Assembly: GCF_019204005.1 (NCBI RefSeq)
Contig: NZ_JAGSPA010000001.1
Location: 806,001 to 870,000, forward strand
Direction of reading: 5' to 3'
Length of the DNA: 64,000 nt
Origin: Pacificimonas pallii
GTDB lineage: Bacteria > Pseudomonadota > Alphaproteobacteria > Sphingomonadales > Sphingomonadaceae
Positions 18,306-26,602 of the stretch are shown piece after piece. The translations under genes and the position numbers were made by a program. Each line of letters begins with the position of its first letter. The stretch's first letter is position 1. Below the pieces are notes generated by a model. The model was given only the letters and a program-made list of their open reading frames with translations. It was not told where the DNA came from and did no database searches.

Positions 18306-18683
18306 ATGACATTGCATCCTGCTGAGAAAACCGAAAAACCGGTTCTCATTGTTGTAAACGACCCACCCTATGGGACGGAGCGATGCTTCAACGGCCTGCG
18401 CCTCGCCCACGGGCTTTTGAAGAAATCCGCTGAGGTCACCGTCTTCCTGATGGGGGATGCGGTTACCGCCGCCCGCAAGGGGCAGAAAACGCCCGACGGC
18501 TACTACAATCTGGAACGCATGCTGAAGCGGGTAACGTCCGGCAGGGGCACTCTGCTTCTCTGCGGCACCTGTATGGACGCGCGTGGCATGAATGAAGGCG
18601 ACGTCATCGACGGTGCCCGGCGCAGCACGATGGACGAGTTGACCGACGCGACCCTGGCGGCCGACAAGGTCTTGGTGTTTTGA
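18306..18683 (+). CDS. DsrE-family sulfur-carrier-like protein
   Basis: The 125-residue protein has the DsrE fold pattern with a conserved CGTCMDARGM segment (Cys86, Cys89) plus Cys27 and a LMGDAV motif. DsrE-like proteins accept and pass on sulfane sulfur through a cysteine. It sits 46 bases after the MFS gene and directly before the cysteine desulfurase, so it may receive sulfur from that enzyme. Its small size and cytosolic sequence fit a carrier. Confidence 0.88.
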   Translation: MTLHPAEKTEKPVLIVVNDPPYGTERCFNGLRLAHGLLKKSAEVTVFLMGDAVTAARKGQKTPDGYYNLERMLKRVTSGRGTLLLCGTCMDARGMNEGDVIDGARRSTMDELTDATLAADKVLVF

Positions 18684-18686
18684 GCC

Positions 18687-19805
18687 ATGGATAAGATATA
18701 TCTCGACTACAATGCGAGCACGCCGATCGCGCCGGAAGTTGCCTCCGTCATGCGCGAGACGATGGGAACGGCGTATGGAAATCCTTCAAGCGGTCATTGG
18801 GCCGGCGCGCCGGCGAAGGAAATCCTGAACAGGGCGCGGGGCCAGGTCGCCGATCTGCTCGGATGCGCGCCGGAAGAGATCGTTTTTACCAGCGGCGGCA
18901 GCGAGGCCAACAATCTGGCCCTCAAAGGCGTCTTTTTCGCTGCAGGCAAGGAACGGCCCCACATCATCACCACAAGGATCGAACATCCGGCGATCGTCAC
19001 GCCATGCCGGTTCCTTGAACGTCTGGGCGCTAAGATCACCTGGTTGCCAGTCGACACGACCGGACAGATCGATCCCGAGGATCTCAGACGCGCTCTTACG
19101 GCAGATACGATCCTGATCAGCATCATGCACGCCAACAACGAGGTCGGCACCATCCAGCCCATCGTCGAATGCGCGGCGATCGCCCGCGATAACGGCATAC
19201 CGTTCCATACCGACGCGGCGCAATCTGTCGGAAAGCTATCAACTCGGGTCGACGAACTGGGGGTTGATATGCTGACCATTGCTGGCCACAAACTCTACGC
19301 GCCAAAGGGGGTTGGTGCGCTTTACGTCCGGGAAGGAACTCAATTGGAGCCACTCCTCCACGGTGCCGGACATGAGAGTGGCCGTCGCGCAGGAACAGAA
19401 AGCGCGATCCTGACAGCAGCGCTGGGGGAAGCCTGCCGTCTCGCTGGCGACCTGTCCACGGTTGCCAATATGAAAGCAATGCGGGATCGCCTGTGGAACA
19501 TGCTCCTTGAGCGATTCGGCGAGCGCGTCATGCTCAACGGACACGCTGAAGAACGTTTGCCGAATACCTTGAACGTATCCTTCGTTGGACGCGTCGGCGC
19601 AGACCTGCTTGCCGCAGTACATAACGTCGCCGCCTCAACAGGCTCCGCCTGTCACTCAGGACGGATCGAGCTTTCGCCCGTGCTCGAGGCCATGGGTGTG
19701 CCTCCCGAAACGGGCATCGGCGCTATCCGCTTCAGCCTCGGACGCGAAACCACAAAAAACGAGATTGACGCGGCGGTTGAAGCCATTTCCCAAGTGCTCA
19801 CTTGA
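18687..19805 (+). CDS. Cysteine desulfurase (IscS/NifS-like) on the element
   Basis: The 372-residue PLP enzyme has YLDYNASTP at the start, HTDAAQSVGK (about 174-183), the PLP lysine in AGHKLYAPKG (Lys202) and the catalytic loop cysteine in STGSACHSG (Cys322). It would remove sulfur from cysteine as an enzyme persulfide. No isc or suf scaffold genes are adjacent. The DsrE gene ends three bases upstream, which suggests that the sulfur is passed within this cassette. Slightly shorter than IscS, it resembles the stand-alone class II-like forms. Confidence 0.93.
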   Translation: MDKIYLDYNASTPIAPEVASVMRETMGTAYGNPSSGHWAGAPAKEILNRARGQVADLLGCAPEEIVFTSGGSEANNLALKGVFFAAGKERPHIITTRIEHPAIVTPCRFLERLGAKITWLPVDTTGQIDPEDLRRALTADTILISIMHANNEVGTIQPIVECAAIARDNGIPFHTDAAQSVGKLSTRVDELGVDMLTIAGHKLYAPKGVGALYVREGTQLEPLLHGAGHESGRRAGTESAILTAALGEACRLAGDLSTVANMKAMRDRLWNMLLERFGERVMLNGHAEERLPNTLNVSFVGRVGADLLAAVHNVAASTGSACHSGRIELSPVLEAMGVPPETGIGAIRFSLGRETTKNEIDAAVEAISQVLT

Positions 19806-19861
19806 GCAATTGATGCGCCCACATCGCCGCATGCCCCCTTGTCCAAAACCAAAGGTGAAAT

Positions 19862-20353
19862 ATGAAACTTACCAGAAACTCGCTCCTTACCGTGGCATTG
19901 CTTCTCGTCGCCGCAATTGCGTTGGCGATCTACACTCTTGGCATTCCAAACGGGAACGACACCGGAGGCAAACTTGCTGCGGGATCGCGGCAAATGCCTT
20001 CTTCGGAATTTGAACAGATATGCCGGCCCGAGGAGCTGTCTCCATCCATGATGAGGATCGGCTCCTGGAGCGTACCGTCCGACAGCATCAAGCAGGTATC
20101 CTGGCGTGTGGCTGATGGCGCAATGATGGATGTCGAGGTCGTTTTTGCACTCGAGGCAGTCGAGCAAATAAGTCGTGAAACCTCAAGCCGCATCGGCAAA
20201 TCCTTGGCGCTGTCCATTGACGGTGTAGTTGTCAGCGAACCGATCGTCAACGAAGCGATAAGCGCCCACCAAATGCAGTTCCGGTTGCCGACGACAGACG
20301 ACTCAACAGAGAAGCTCGTATGGGGAATAGCTCCTGCTTGCGCAGAAAACTGA
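19862..20353 (+). CDS. Membrane-anchored protein resembling the SecD P1-head subdomain
   Basis: The 163-residue protein has one N-terminal membrane segment or signal (about 8-28). A soluble domain follows whose end, SIDGVVVSEPIVNEAIS, resembles the P1 head of SecD, where IVLDGKVVSxPxI is typical. No other SecDF part is present. It lies after the sulfur operon with a 56-base gap. Domain similarity is by eye and moderate; the function is unknown, possibly in the periplasm or as a surface lipoprotein-like factor. Confidence 0.6.
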   Translation: MKLTRNSLLTVALLLVAAIALAIYTLGIPNGNDTGGKLAAGSRQMPSSEFEQICRPEELSPSMMRIGSWSVPSDSIKQVSWRVADGAMMDVEVVFALEAVEQISRETSSRIGKSLALSIDGVVVSEPIVNEAISAHQMQFRLPTTDDSTEKLVWGIAPACAEN

Positions 20354-20481
20354 GCCAGTCCCAAAAGAGGCAAGCTTCGGCCGGGAGAGACAAAACACGC
20401 CTGGAAGCGAGCTTATTCATCAGATTGACCAAACACGACCTATCTCGAGTCGGATCTTAGATATGTACGGGAGTAGCCAGG

Positions 20482-20892
20482 ATGCGTTCAACATCAAATA
20501 GAACACTCGGTATTGCCGCGCTGATCGCAGTACTGATTAGCATCCTGACGGTCGTACCGATCATTTCCGATGATCTGCGCGCCATAGAAAAGGTCGGCGG
20601 ATTTTTTCTTGCCGCCGGACTCCTCGCTGTGCCGTATCTAATCCTGTTCGTATCAGGCTGCACTTTACGGAAAAGATGGAGCCGGGTAGCGATCATCGTG
20701 GCTATCGCCACTATGCTCGTGCTTTGGCTTTGGGTTTGGTATGCCACATTTATCGATACCACTTCATCCGACGCGCAGGACGCTCTGGCGATTGTCGTAA
20801 TACCTGCCTATGGCGCCGGTGCTGCCCTGTTCATCGGTGTAGCACTCAAATTGGCCGAATGGTTTCAATCCCAGCATTCATCCGACGGTTAA
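20482..20892 (+). CDS. Small polytopic membrane protein, unrecognised
   Basis: The 136-residue protein has four clear hydrophobic segments (about 10-30, 38-60, 68-90, 100-125) and a polar C-terminus. I do not recognise a family. The ATG follows a CCAGG-like site. It sits between two other small envelope proteins at the right end of the element. Base composition is less GC-rich than the chromosome. The open frame is most likely real because of its hydrophobic pattern and codon use. Confidence 0.6.
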   Translation: MRSTSNRTLGIAALIAVLISILTVVPIISDDLRAIEKVGGFFLAAGLLAVPYLILFVSGCTLRKRWSRVAIIVAIATMLVLWLWVWYATFIDTTSSDAQDALAIVVIPAYGAGAALFIGVALKLAEWFQSQHSSDG

Positions 20893-20936
20893 TTGCAAGA
20901 GTTCACCTTGATGGTGGTTTGGAAGGAGAGATTTTT

Positions 20937-21233
20937 TTGAATCGCAAAACTGAAAACCCGAGCCGCATTATTTTGCTCGTGGCCATCGGGTTGCTTATGA
21001 CCATTTCGCTGGTTGCAGCCGTCTATTGGCAGACAAGAACCAAATGGTACGAGCTAGGATTGTCGGCTGGCTCCATTAATTTGAAATATGAGATTGTCGC
21101 CGAACTGTGCGAATATGGGATCAAGGCGCCCCCGCCGCGCACGCCGGATGTCCAAATTGGTGTAAAAACCGCGGCGTTCTCCCTAATCTCCGAAAATGGA
21201 CAAGTGTTGATTTTTTGCCAGGGACTAGAGTGA
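20937..21233 (+). CDS. Small single-span membrane protein with a TTG start, unrecognised
   Basis: The 98-residue protein starts at TTG, six bases after a strong GGAAGGAGAG ribosome site; the in-frame region further upstream is a shadow of the preceding gene. It has one hydrophobic segment (about 10-30) and a soluble part with two cysteines and a PPPRTPD stretch. No family is recognised. It ends the gene-bearing part of the element, 332 bases before the tRNA gene. Confidence 0.55.
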   Translation: MNRKTENPSRIILLVAIGLLMTISLVAAVYWQTRTKWYELGLSAGSINLKYEIVAELCEYGIKAPPPRTPDVQIGVKTAAFSLISENGQVLIFCQGLE

Positions 21234-21693
<460 letters not shown>

Positions 21694-21778
21694 TAAAGGG
21701 CAAACCCGACATTCACCCAAACCGTTGTTTAGTCACTTCTTTCTTCCAACACCTTTCGCAACCGCCAGACTTGACATC

Positions 21779-21821
21779 CGCCTTCGGAGGGCGACGCTCT
21801 ATCCAGCTGAGCTACGGGTGC
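21779..21821 (-). repeat. Duplicated 5' half of tRNA-Arg, attachment-site scar
   Basis: These 43 bases are identical to the 5' half of the complete tRNA (21600-21642), from the first base through the anticodon stem. They stop there; the variable, T and acceptor-3' parts are absent. Flanks differ on both sides. This is a broken tRNA, consistent with integration or excision at the anticodon region by a tRNA-targeting element. It is not expected to give a functional tRNA. Confidence 0.85.
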
Positions 21822-22208
21822 TTGCGAGGGCGTTTAGCAAAGTGATCGGCTGCCCGCCAGTCGGGATTCGACGCCTTTGTAAAACGCGCGTCCACGAGTA
21901 TCAGCGCCGGACCTATTTGCTGACTGCGCCTCGTTTGCTGGCCGCGCTTCGGTCATTTCGTTTCACGAACCGGCCGAGGCCGCAGGCGGTGCCTTCGCGG
22001 AGGCCTCCTAAGCCGGACTCGGTTTCAAGAACATGGAGGCCGCCAGGCGAATTGCGTTGGTCGTTGCGCACGTCGCGGCGGCGTCATCCCAGCCGCACCG
22101 GGGCCGGTCCATACTCTGACAAACCCCGGCGGGTACTGATACACAACTCGTCACGCAAGTGACATTGCTGTCATAGATGACAGGAAGTGAACAGGTGGTT
22201 AATGCGTG
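21822..22208. other. Non-coding stretch right of the tRNA scar
   Basis: No credible gene is seen in these 387 bases. A 164-codon frame that crosses the tRNA scar has an arginine-rich, low-complexity translation and no start signal. The composition returns to the level of the chromosome. The region should hold the original promoter of the tRNA gene, read leftward. The 3' end of nth follows. Confidence 0.5.
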
Positions 22209-22847
22209 TTAACGTCTGGTAGATTTTGCGTTGAATGCGCAGAGTTCTGCGACAGGACACCGAAAACACTCCGGTTTTCGCGCCTTGCACAAATGCCGAC
22301 CATGCAGGATCAGCCAGTGATGCGCGCCCATCATGTAATCGTCCGGAACGACCTTCATCAGTTTCTTCTCGACCGCCTCGACGGTCTTGCCCGTGGCGAG
22401 CCCGGTGCGATTGGAGACCCGGAACACATGGGTGTCGACGGCCAGGGTCGGGTCCCCAAAGGCCTCGTTGAGGACCACATTCGCGGTTTTACGCCCGACA
22501 CCGGGCAGCGCCTCCAGTTCGCCGCGGGTGCGGGGAACACGGCCCCCATGCCGGGCCAGCAGGATTTCCGACAGGGCGATGACGTTCTTCGCCTTTGAGT
22601 TGAACAGGCCGATGGTCCGGATGTGCTGCCTGAGGCCATCTTCGCCAAGCGCAACCATGGCGGCGGGATCGCGAACGGTTTCGAACAGCTTCGCCGTGGC
22701 CTTGTTCACGCCGACATCGGTGGCCTGCGCCGACAGCACGACGGCGACCAGCAATGTATAGTCATTGACGAAGTCGAGTTCGGTCTGCGGATCCGGTCGA
22801 TCCGCGGCCAGCGCGGCGAAGAATGTGCGAATGTCCTGCGGCTTCAT
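22209..22847 (-). CDS. nth: Endonuclease III
   Basis: This base-excision repair enzyme removes oxidised pyrimidines and cuts the abasic site. The 212-residue protein has the helix-hairpin-helix LPGVGRKTANVV with catalytic Lys120 and Asp138 (AVDTHVFR), and a 4Fe-4S loop with Cys187, 194, 197 and 203 (C-x6-C-x2-C-x5-C), the same numbering as the E. coli enzyme. I start at the ATG ending at 22847; the frame stays open further up but only as an antisense shadow of the next gene. Confidence 0.96.
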   Translation of the reverse strand: MKPQDIRTFFAALAADRPDPQTELDFVNDYTLLVAVVLSAQATDVGVNKATAKLFETVRDPAAMVALGEDGLRQHIRTIGLFNSKAKNVIALSEILLARHGGRVPRTRGELEALPGVGRKTANVVLNEAFGDPTLAVDTHVFRVSNRTGLATGKTVEAVEKKLMKVVPDDYMMGAHHWLILHGRHLCKARKPECFRCPVAELCAFNAKSTRR

Positions 22848-22898
22848 GACGCCCGGTCTTAGCGGGGCCGGTACGACGTGATAAGTCTTCGCGCAGCT

Positions 22899-23342
22899 AT
22901 GGATCGACTCGACCTGACTTTGCGGCCGCCGCCGCCGCTTGGCTACAAGCACGCATTGATTGTCATCGGCGCGACGGCTCTGGTCATGGCATTTGCCGCG
23001 GTGCGTTTCTGGTTTCTGGGGGCGTGGCTGGTCCTGCCGTTCCTGGCCATTGATCTTGCGCTGCTGATCTGGGCCTTTCGCGCCAGCGCGCGGGGGTCGA
23101 AGGCGTTTGAGCGCCTGCGGGTCGGGGTTTCGGAAGTGCGCTTCGACCGTGTCGCGCCATGTGGTGCCATGCAAAGCTGGACATTGCCCAGAAACTGGAC
23201 ACGGGTGCAGCTGGAAAAGCTCAGCCCGCCGACCAATCGGCTATGGTTGACGCATAAGGATCGAAAGCTGCTGATCGGCAAACATTTGTCGGCCCGCGAA
23301 CGCGAAGATGTCTACGGTCTCATACGCCGGGAACTCAGCTAG
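22899..23342 (+). CDS. DUF2244 integral membrane protein
   Basis: The 147-residue protein has two hydrophobic helices (about 18-38 and 42-60) and a C-terminal domain with the WTLPRNWTRVQLE and LIGKHLSAREREDV segments typical of DUF2244. It diverges from nth by about 50 bases, as DUF2244 genes often do in alphaproteobacteria. An alternative GTG start at 22878 would add seven residues. The function is unknown. Confidence 0.8.
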   Translation: MDRLDLTLRPPPPLGYKHALIVIGATALVMAFAAVRFWFLGAWLVLPFLAIDLALLIWAFRASARGSKAFERLRVGVSEVRFDRVAPCGAMQSWTLPRNWTRVQLEKLSPPTNRLWLTHKDRKLLIGKHLSAREREDVYGLIRRELS

Positions 23343-24033
23343 GCGGTTTTGCTGCCGGCGTCGGCTCTCTCGCTGTCGCGATCAGGGCCGCTTCACGCAG
23401 CGTATCGGGATCATCGGGCGCCAGGGCCAGCGCCTTGGTAATCGCGCTTTCCGCGCCCACCAGATTGCCTGACCGTCGTTCTGCGGCCGCCAGCAATAGC
23501 CACGCGCTGTGATTGTGCGTGTCATCGCGCGTTGCCGCGAACAAATCGGTGCGGGCCATGTCCAGCTTGCCCTGCTCGGCCAGCGCCCGGGCGCGGTCGA
23601 CCAGCAGTTGCGCACGGAGGCCGATGCGCGAGCGGCCCAGCGAGATGATCGCGCGCCCCAGCAGATCCGCGGCTTCGGCGGGCTGTTCGGCAAGCAGCGC
23701 GGCATTGCCGGCCTGTCCATAAAGATCGGCGGCGAACCGGTCGCCGGAACTTTCCGCCATCCGCGCCGCCTCCGCCAGCGTCTTCGCCGCGCCGGCCGCA
23801 TCATCCTGTTGCAGCTGGGCAAGTGCCAGACAGTGCCGCGCCGGGGCGCCGCCATCCTGCGCAATCCATCGACGCGCAAGCGTGTCCGCGCGCGCTGGCT
23901 GCGCGGCTGCCATGCGCACGCAATCGGCATAGGCATCGGCGGCGCTCGGCTCTGTCGGCGCCTGAGACGGGCCGCTCGCAGGGGCGGTCGCGGCCTGCAT
24001 GGCCATCAGGAAAAATGCGGCGATGGTGCTCAT
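23335..24033 (-). CDS. Exported TPR-repeat protein
   Basis: The 232-residue protein begins with a signal-like hydrophobic segment (about 3-18). Alanine-rich helical repeats follow, with TPR spacing such as AWLLLAAAERRSGNLVGAESAITKALALAPDDPDTL near the end. TPR domains mediate protein contacts; no partner is evident. It converges on the DUF2244 gene with an 8-base overlap, and the hydrolase gene lies just upstream on the same strand, so the two may be cotranscribed. Confidence 0.75.
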   Translation of the reverse strand: MSTIAAFFLMAMQAATAPASGPSQAPTEPSAADAYADCVRMAAAQPARADTLARRWIAQDGGAPARHCLALAQLQQDDAAGAAKTLAEAARMAESSGDRFAADLYGQAGNAALLAEQPAEAADLLGRAIISLGRSRIGLRAQLLVDRARALAEQGKLDMARTDLFAATRDDTHNHSAWLLLAAAERRSGNLVGAESAITKALALAPDDPDTLREAALIATAREPTPAAKPPS

Positions 24034-24037
24034 GGGA

Positions 24038-24784
24038 TCAGCCCTCGATCAAACCGGCGACCGTCGTCAGCAGCATGATAATATCCTGGTCACGTGACAG
24101 CCTATGGTCGCCGTCCTTGACCAACCGCACCTGTACGTCGGGTGAAGCGAGCCGCTCCGCCAGTTGCACTGAAATTTCCCACGGAACGTCGGAATCGGAC
24201 TGCCCGTGCAGCAGGCGTACCGGGCAAATCAGCCCAATGGAGCCGCCAAGGACGCGATTGGCCTCGCCTGACAGCCAGAAGCCAGGCGTCGTGATGTAGG
24301 GCTCGTCGAAATATTCCGACGGCGCCGACAATGTTTCGCCGCGCGCGAGCTTTGCGCGGTCCCTGTCCGAAAAACCCCATGCGGTGAAGTCGGGCGCGGC
24401 GGCAATGCCGACCATGCCGGCGACGCGCGCCGGGATCGCCATCGCGACCAGTACCATCAGCCAGCCGCCCATGGAGGAGCCGACCAGCAGCACGGGGCCT
24501 TCGATCCGTTCCTCGATCAGGTGCAGGACATCGTCCCGCCAGCTGTCGAGCGTACCGTCTGCAAAGGCCCCGTCCGAAGCGCCGCATCCGGAATAATCCA
24601 GCCTGAGCATTGCCGTCCCCGTCGATGCGGCCCAATCGTCAAGAGCGCTCGCCTTTCCGCCGTCCATATCGGACATATAGCCGGGCAGGAAAACGATCGT
24701 CGGCTTGCCAGTCTGGGCGGCGGCGCTGCGATGGCGATAGGCGAGGCGTTTGCCATCGCGTTCGAGATACCGGATGTCTGTCAT
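24038..24784 (-). CDS. Alpha/beta-fold hydrolase
   Basis: The 248-residue protein has the nucleophile elbow VGSSMGG (Ser104), a probable acid in HGQSDSDVPW and a late histidine in DGDHRLSR, a complete catalytic triad. LPGYMSDMDGGKA near the start forms the oxyanion region. It resembles small cytosolic carboxylesterase or acyl-hydrolase proteins related to palmitoyl-protein thioesterase ABHD10. The substrate is unknown. It lies four bases upstream of the TPR gene on the same strand. Confidence 0.85.
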   Translation of the reverse strand: MTDIRYLERDGKRLAYRHRSAAAQTGKPTIVFLPGYMSDMDGGKASALDDWAASTGTAMLRLDYSGCGASDGAFADGTLDSWRDDVLHLIEERIEGPVLLVGSSMGGWLMVLVAMAIPARVAGMVGIAAAPDFTAWGFSDRDRAKLARGETLSAPSEYFDEPYITTPGFWLSGEANRVLGGSIGLICPVRLLHGQSDSDVPWEISVQLAERLASPDVQVRLVKDGDHRLSRDQDIIMLLTTVAGLIEG

Positions 24785-24793
24785 ACCAGCTAC

Positions 24794-25000
24794 CTACGCA
24801 TCGTCGGCGTTCGGGTCCACGAACACCTCTTCGATGGACAGGCCGAAAACGCGCGCAATGTGAAAGGCCAGTGGCAGGCTGGGATCATATTTGCCGGTTT
24901 CGATGGCATTCACGCTTTGCCGCGACACGCCGAGAACCTCGGCCAGGTCGGCCTGGCTCCAGTCCCGTTCAGCGCGCAGCACCTTCAGGCGCGACTTCAT
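24794..25000 (-). CDS. Small XRE-family transcriptional regulator
   Basis: The 68-residue protein is almost entirely a helix-turn-helix: MKSRLKVLRAERDWSQADLA, then GVSRQSVNAIETGKYDPSLPLAFHIARVF, the class of compact regulators similar to YozG. Its ATG overlaps the stop of the membrane protein gene upstream by four bases, so the two are coupled. Autoregulation through the repeats around 25.4 kb is plausible. Confidence 0.88.
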   Translation of the reverse strand: MKSRLKVLRAERDWSQADLAEVLGVSRQSVNAIETGKYDPSLPLAFHIARVFGLSIEEVFVDPNADDA

Positions 25001-25389
25001 GCGAATATCCTGCGGTAGAGGTGGCTGAGCGCCAGCCCGACGCACCAGATGACGAGCGTGTAGTAAATCGGCAGGGCCGGGGCATCCGCATAAAGCTCAA
25101 GCACGCCCCAGATTGTCGTTACGGCCAGCGTAAACCCCGTGGACACAACCATATTCTGAACAAACATCATCCGGATATATTCATCTTTCTCCTCAGTGAC
25201 ATAGCGCCAGATCACAAAAATGCAGGCGACCAGGGGCACCGACAGAAGCAGCGAGATCAGGTAGACGACGATATCCGGTGGACCGGCGAAATTGATGAAC
25301 AACATCGCAGCGAGACAACCCGCCAGATAAATGACCGTCAGGGGAATAAGTCGCTGGCGCATGATGCGCTGGGCAGGCGTATTAGGCAT
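24997..25389 (-). CDS. Four-helix membrane protein paired with an XRE regulator
   Basis: The 130-residue protein has four hydrophobic segments (about 12-32, 40-62, 80-98, 104-122). I do not recognise a named family, but small polytopic proteins commonly precede YozG-like regulators in operons. A GAGGA ribosome site lies eight bases before the ATG, and a TTGACA promoter-like element is close upstream. The function is unknown; it may sense or act at the membrane together with the regulator. Confidence 0.75.
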   Translation of the reverse strand: MPNTPAQRIMRQRLIPLTVIYLAGCLAAMLFINFAGPPDIVVYLISLLLSVPLVACIFVIWRYVTEEKDEYIRMMFVQNMVVSTGFTLAVTTIWGVLELYADAPALPIYYTLVIWCVGLALSHLYRRIFA

Positions 25390-25450
25390 GACAAGTTTCC
25401 TCGATAAATTGACAAGGATACTTTACTTTTTTGATGCGAGAATTGTCAAG
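25390..25450 (-). promoter_or_regulatory. Promoter and possible operator of the membrane protein/XRE operon
   Basis: Read on the minus strand, a TTGACA (25444-25449) is followed 18 bases later by TAAAGT, a fair -35/-10 pair. TTGACAATT, CTTGTCAATTT and CTTGTCATG form related, oppositely directed copies of a TTGTCAA-like word within 60 bases. That is what an autoregulating XRE protein might bind. The remaining bases up to 25723 hold no recognisable gene. Confidence 0.45.
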
Positions 25451-25723
25451 CCTGGTTGCAGGTCCGCGCTTTCCGCGCCCAGTGTTTGAGAAAACCGGAT
25501 ATATTCCCCTGGTTCAGATTTGTTTCATGGCGGAATCAAATGATTGAGTGTGCAGGAAGCACGATATGGGCAAACAGCCTCATATATCTTCACTCGGCAC
25601 AGCAATGGCTGGATTTGAGGCCTTCGAGCGGGAATCAGATAAATGCTCATTTGGTCATGCGGCCGGTTCGATAGTGCGACCAATATACTGAACGATCTCC
25701 AATAGGCTTTTCACATCATATAT
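25451..25723. other. Non-coding stretch before the SDR gene
   Basis: This region holds no convincing gene. A 72-codon plus-strand frame has no ribosome site and an unremarkable translation. Composition is a little lower in GC than in the flanking genes. It is bordered by the XRE operon promoter and the stop of the SDR gene. Confidence 0.45.
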
Positions 25724-26476
25724 TTAGCTTTGCGTCATTCCGCCATCCGCCGTGTACCTCCCGCCATTGCAGTAGCTGGCGGCGTCGGACAGCAGGAAGG
25801 CGGTCAGTTCGGCAACTTCTTCAGGTCGGCCATAGCGGCCCATGGGGATCTGTGCGGTCATCTGGCTGCGTTCGAAATCCGGACCCAGACCGCCCTCAAG
25901 CGATGACATCATGCGGCTGTCAATAGGGCCGGGGTGGACGCTGTTCACGCGGATCCCTTGCGCGGCATACTCCGCGGCTGCCGTTCTCGTCAGGCCGATA
26001 ACGGCATGTTTGCTGGTTGTGTAGGGGGCCAGACCCGCGCCCGCTTCAAGGCCTGCAACGCTCGATGCGTTGACGATGGATCCGCCGGCAGCGCCGACCA
26101 TGATCGGAATGACGTGCTTCAGCCCCAGAAAGACGCCGCGCACATTGACGGCCATGACTTTTTCGAAATCCTCGGCGGAGGTTTCATGGATCGACGCGAC
26201 TTTGCCTTCGACCCCCGCATTATTGAAGAACATGGTTGGCGCGCCTGCAGCCTCAATGCAGTCCGCGACCATCCCCTGCCAGTCGGCTTCGCGCGTCACA
26301 TCGCCGTGCAGTTTCACGGCATCAGGCACAGCCGCGTCGAGGGCGGACCAGTCCGCGCCCTCCCTATCGGCGACGACGGTTCGCGCACCGCGCGCGGCAA
26401 GAACGCGGGCCGTGGCCACGCCGATTTCGCCTGCGCCGCCGGTGATGAGTGCGGTCTTTCCCTGCATATCGGTCAT
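25724..26476 (-). CDS. SDR-family oxidoreductase
   Basis: The 250-residue protein has the Rossmann motif TGGAGEIG (about 12-19), NNAG (about 88-91), the catalytic serine region NASSVAG and the Y-x3-K pair (YTTSK), all of the classical short-chain dehydrogenase set. A cytosolic NAD(P)-dependent alcohol/ketone redox enzyme is expected; the substrate cannot be read from the sequence. It is divergent from thrS. Confidence 0.92.
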   Translation of the reverse strand: MTDMQGKTALITGGAGEIGVATARVLAARGARTVVADREGADWSALDAAVPDAVKLHGDVTREADWQGMVADCIEAAGAPTMFFNNAGVEGKVASIHETSAEDFEKVMAVNVRGVFLGLKHVIPIMVGAAGGSIVNASSVAGLEAGAGLAPYTTSKHAVIGLTRTAAAEYAAQGIRVNSVHPGPIDSRMMSSLEGGLGPDFERSQMTAQIPMGRYGRPEEVAELTAFLLSDAASYCNGGRYTADGGMTQS

Positions 26477-26602
26477 GGTCGTTCCTCGCTTTGTTCGCCG
26501 GGAACGCTAGCAGGCGCGCGCCCTTCACGAACCTGAGCATAGTGGGGAAAGGCGACATTGATCTTGCCGCCCCCAGCGTGCGGGGCCATATGCGCCAGCA
26601 CT

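Noticed and set aside
22848-23174. A 109-residue N-terminal extension of endonuclease III
   Set aside because: This region is antisense to the DUF2244 gene. The ATG at 22847 gives the exact canonical residue numbering.
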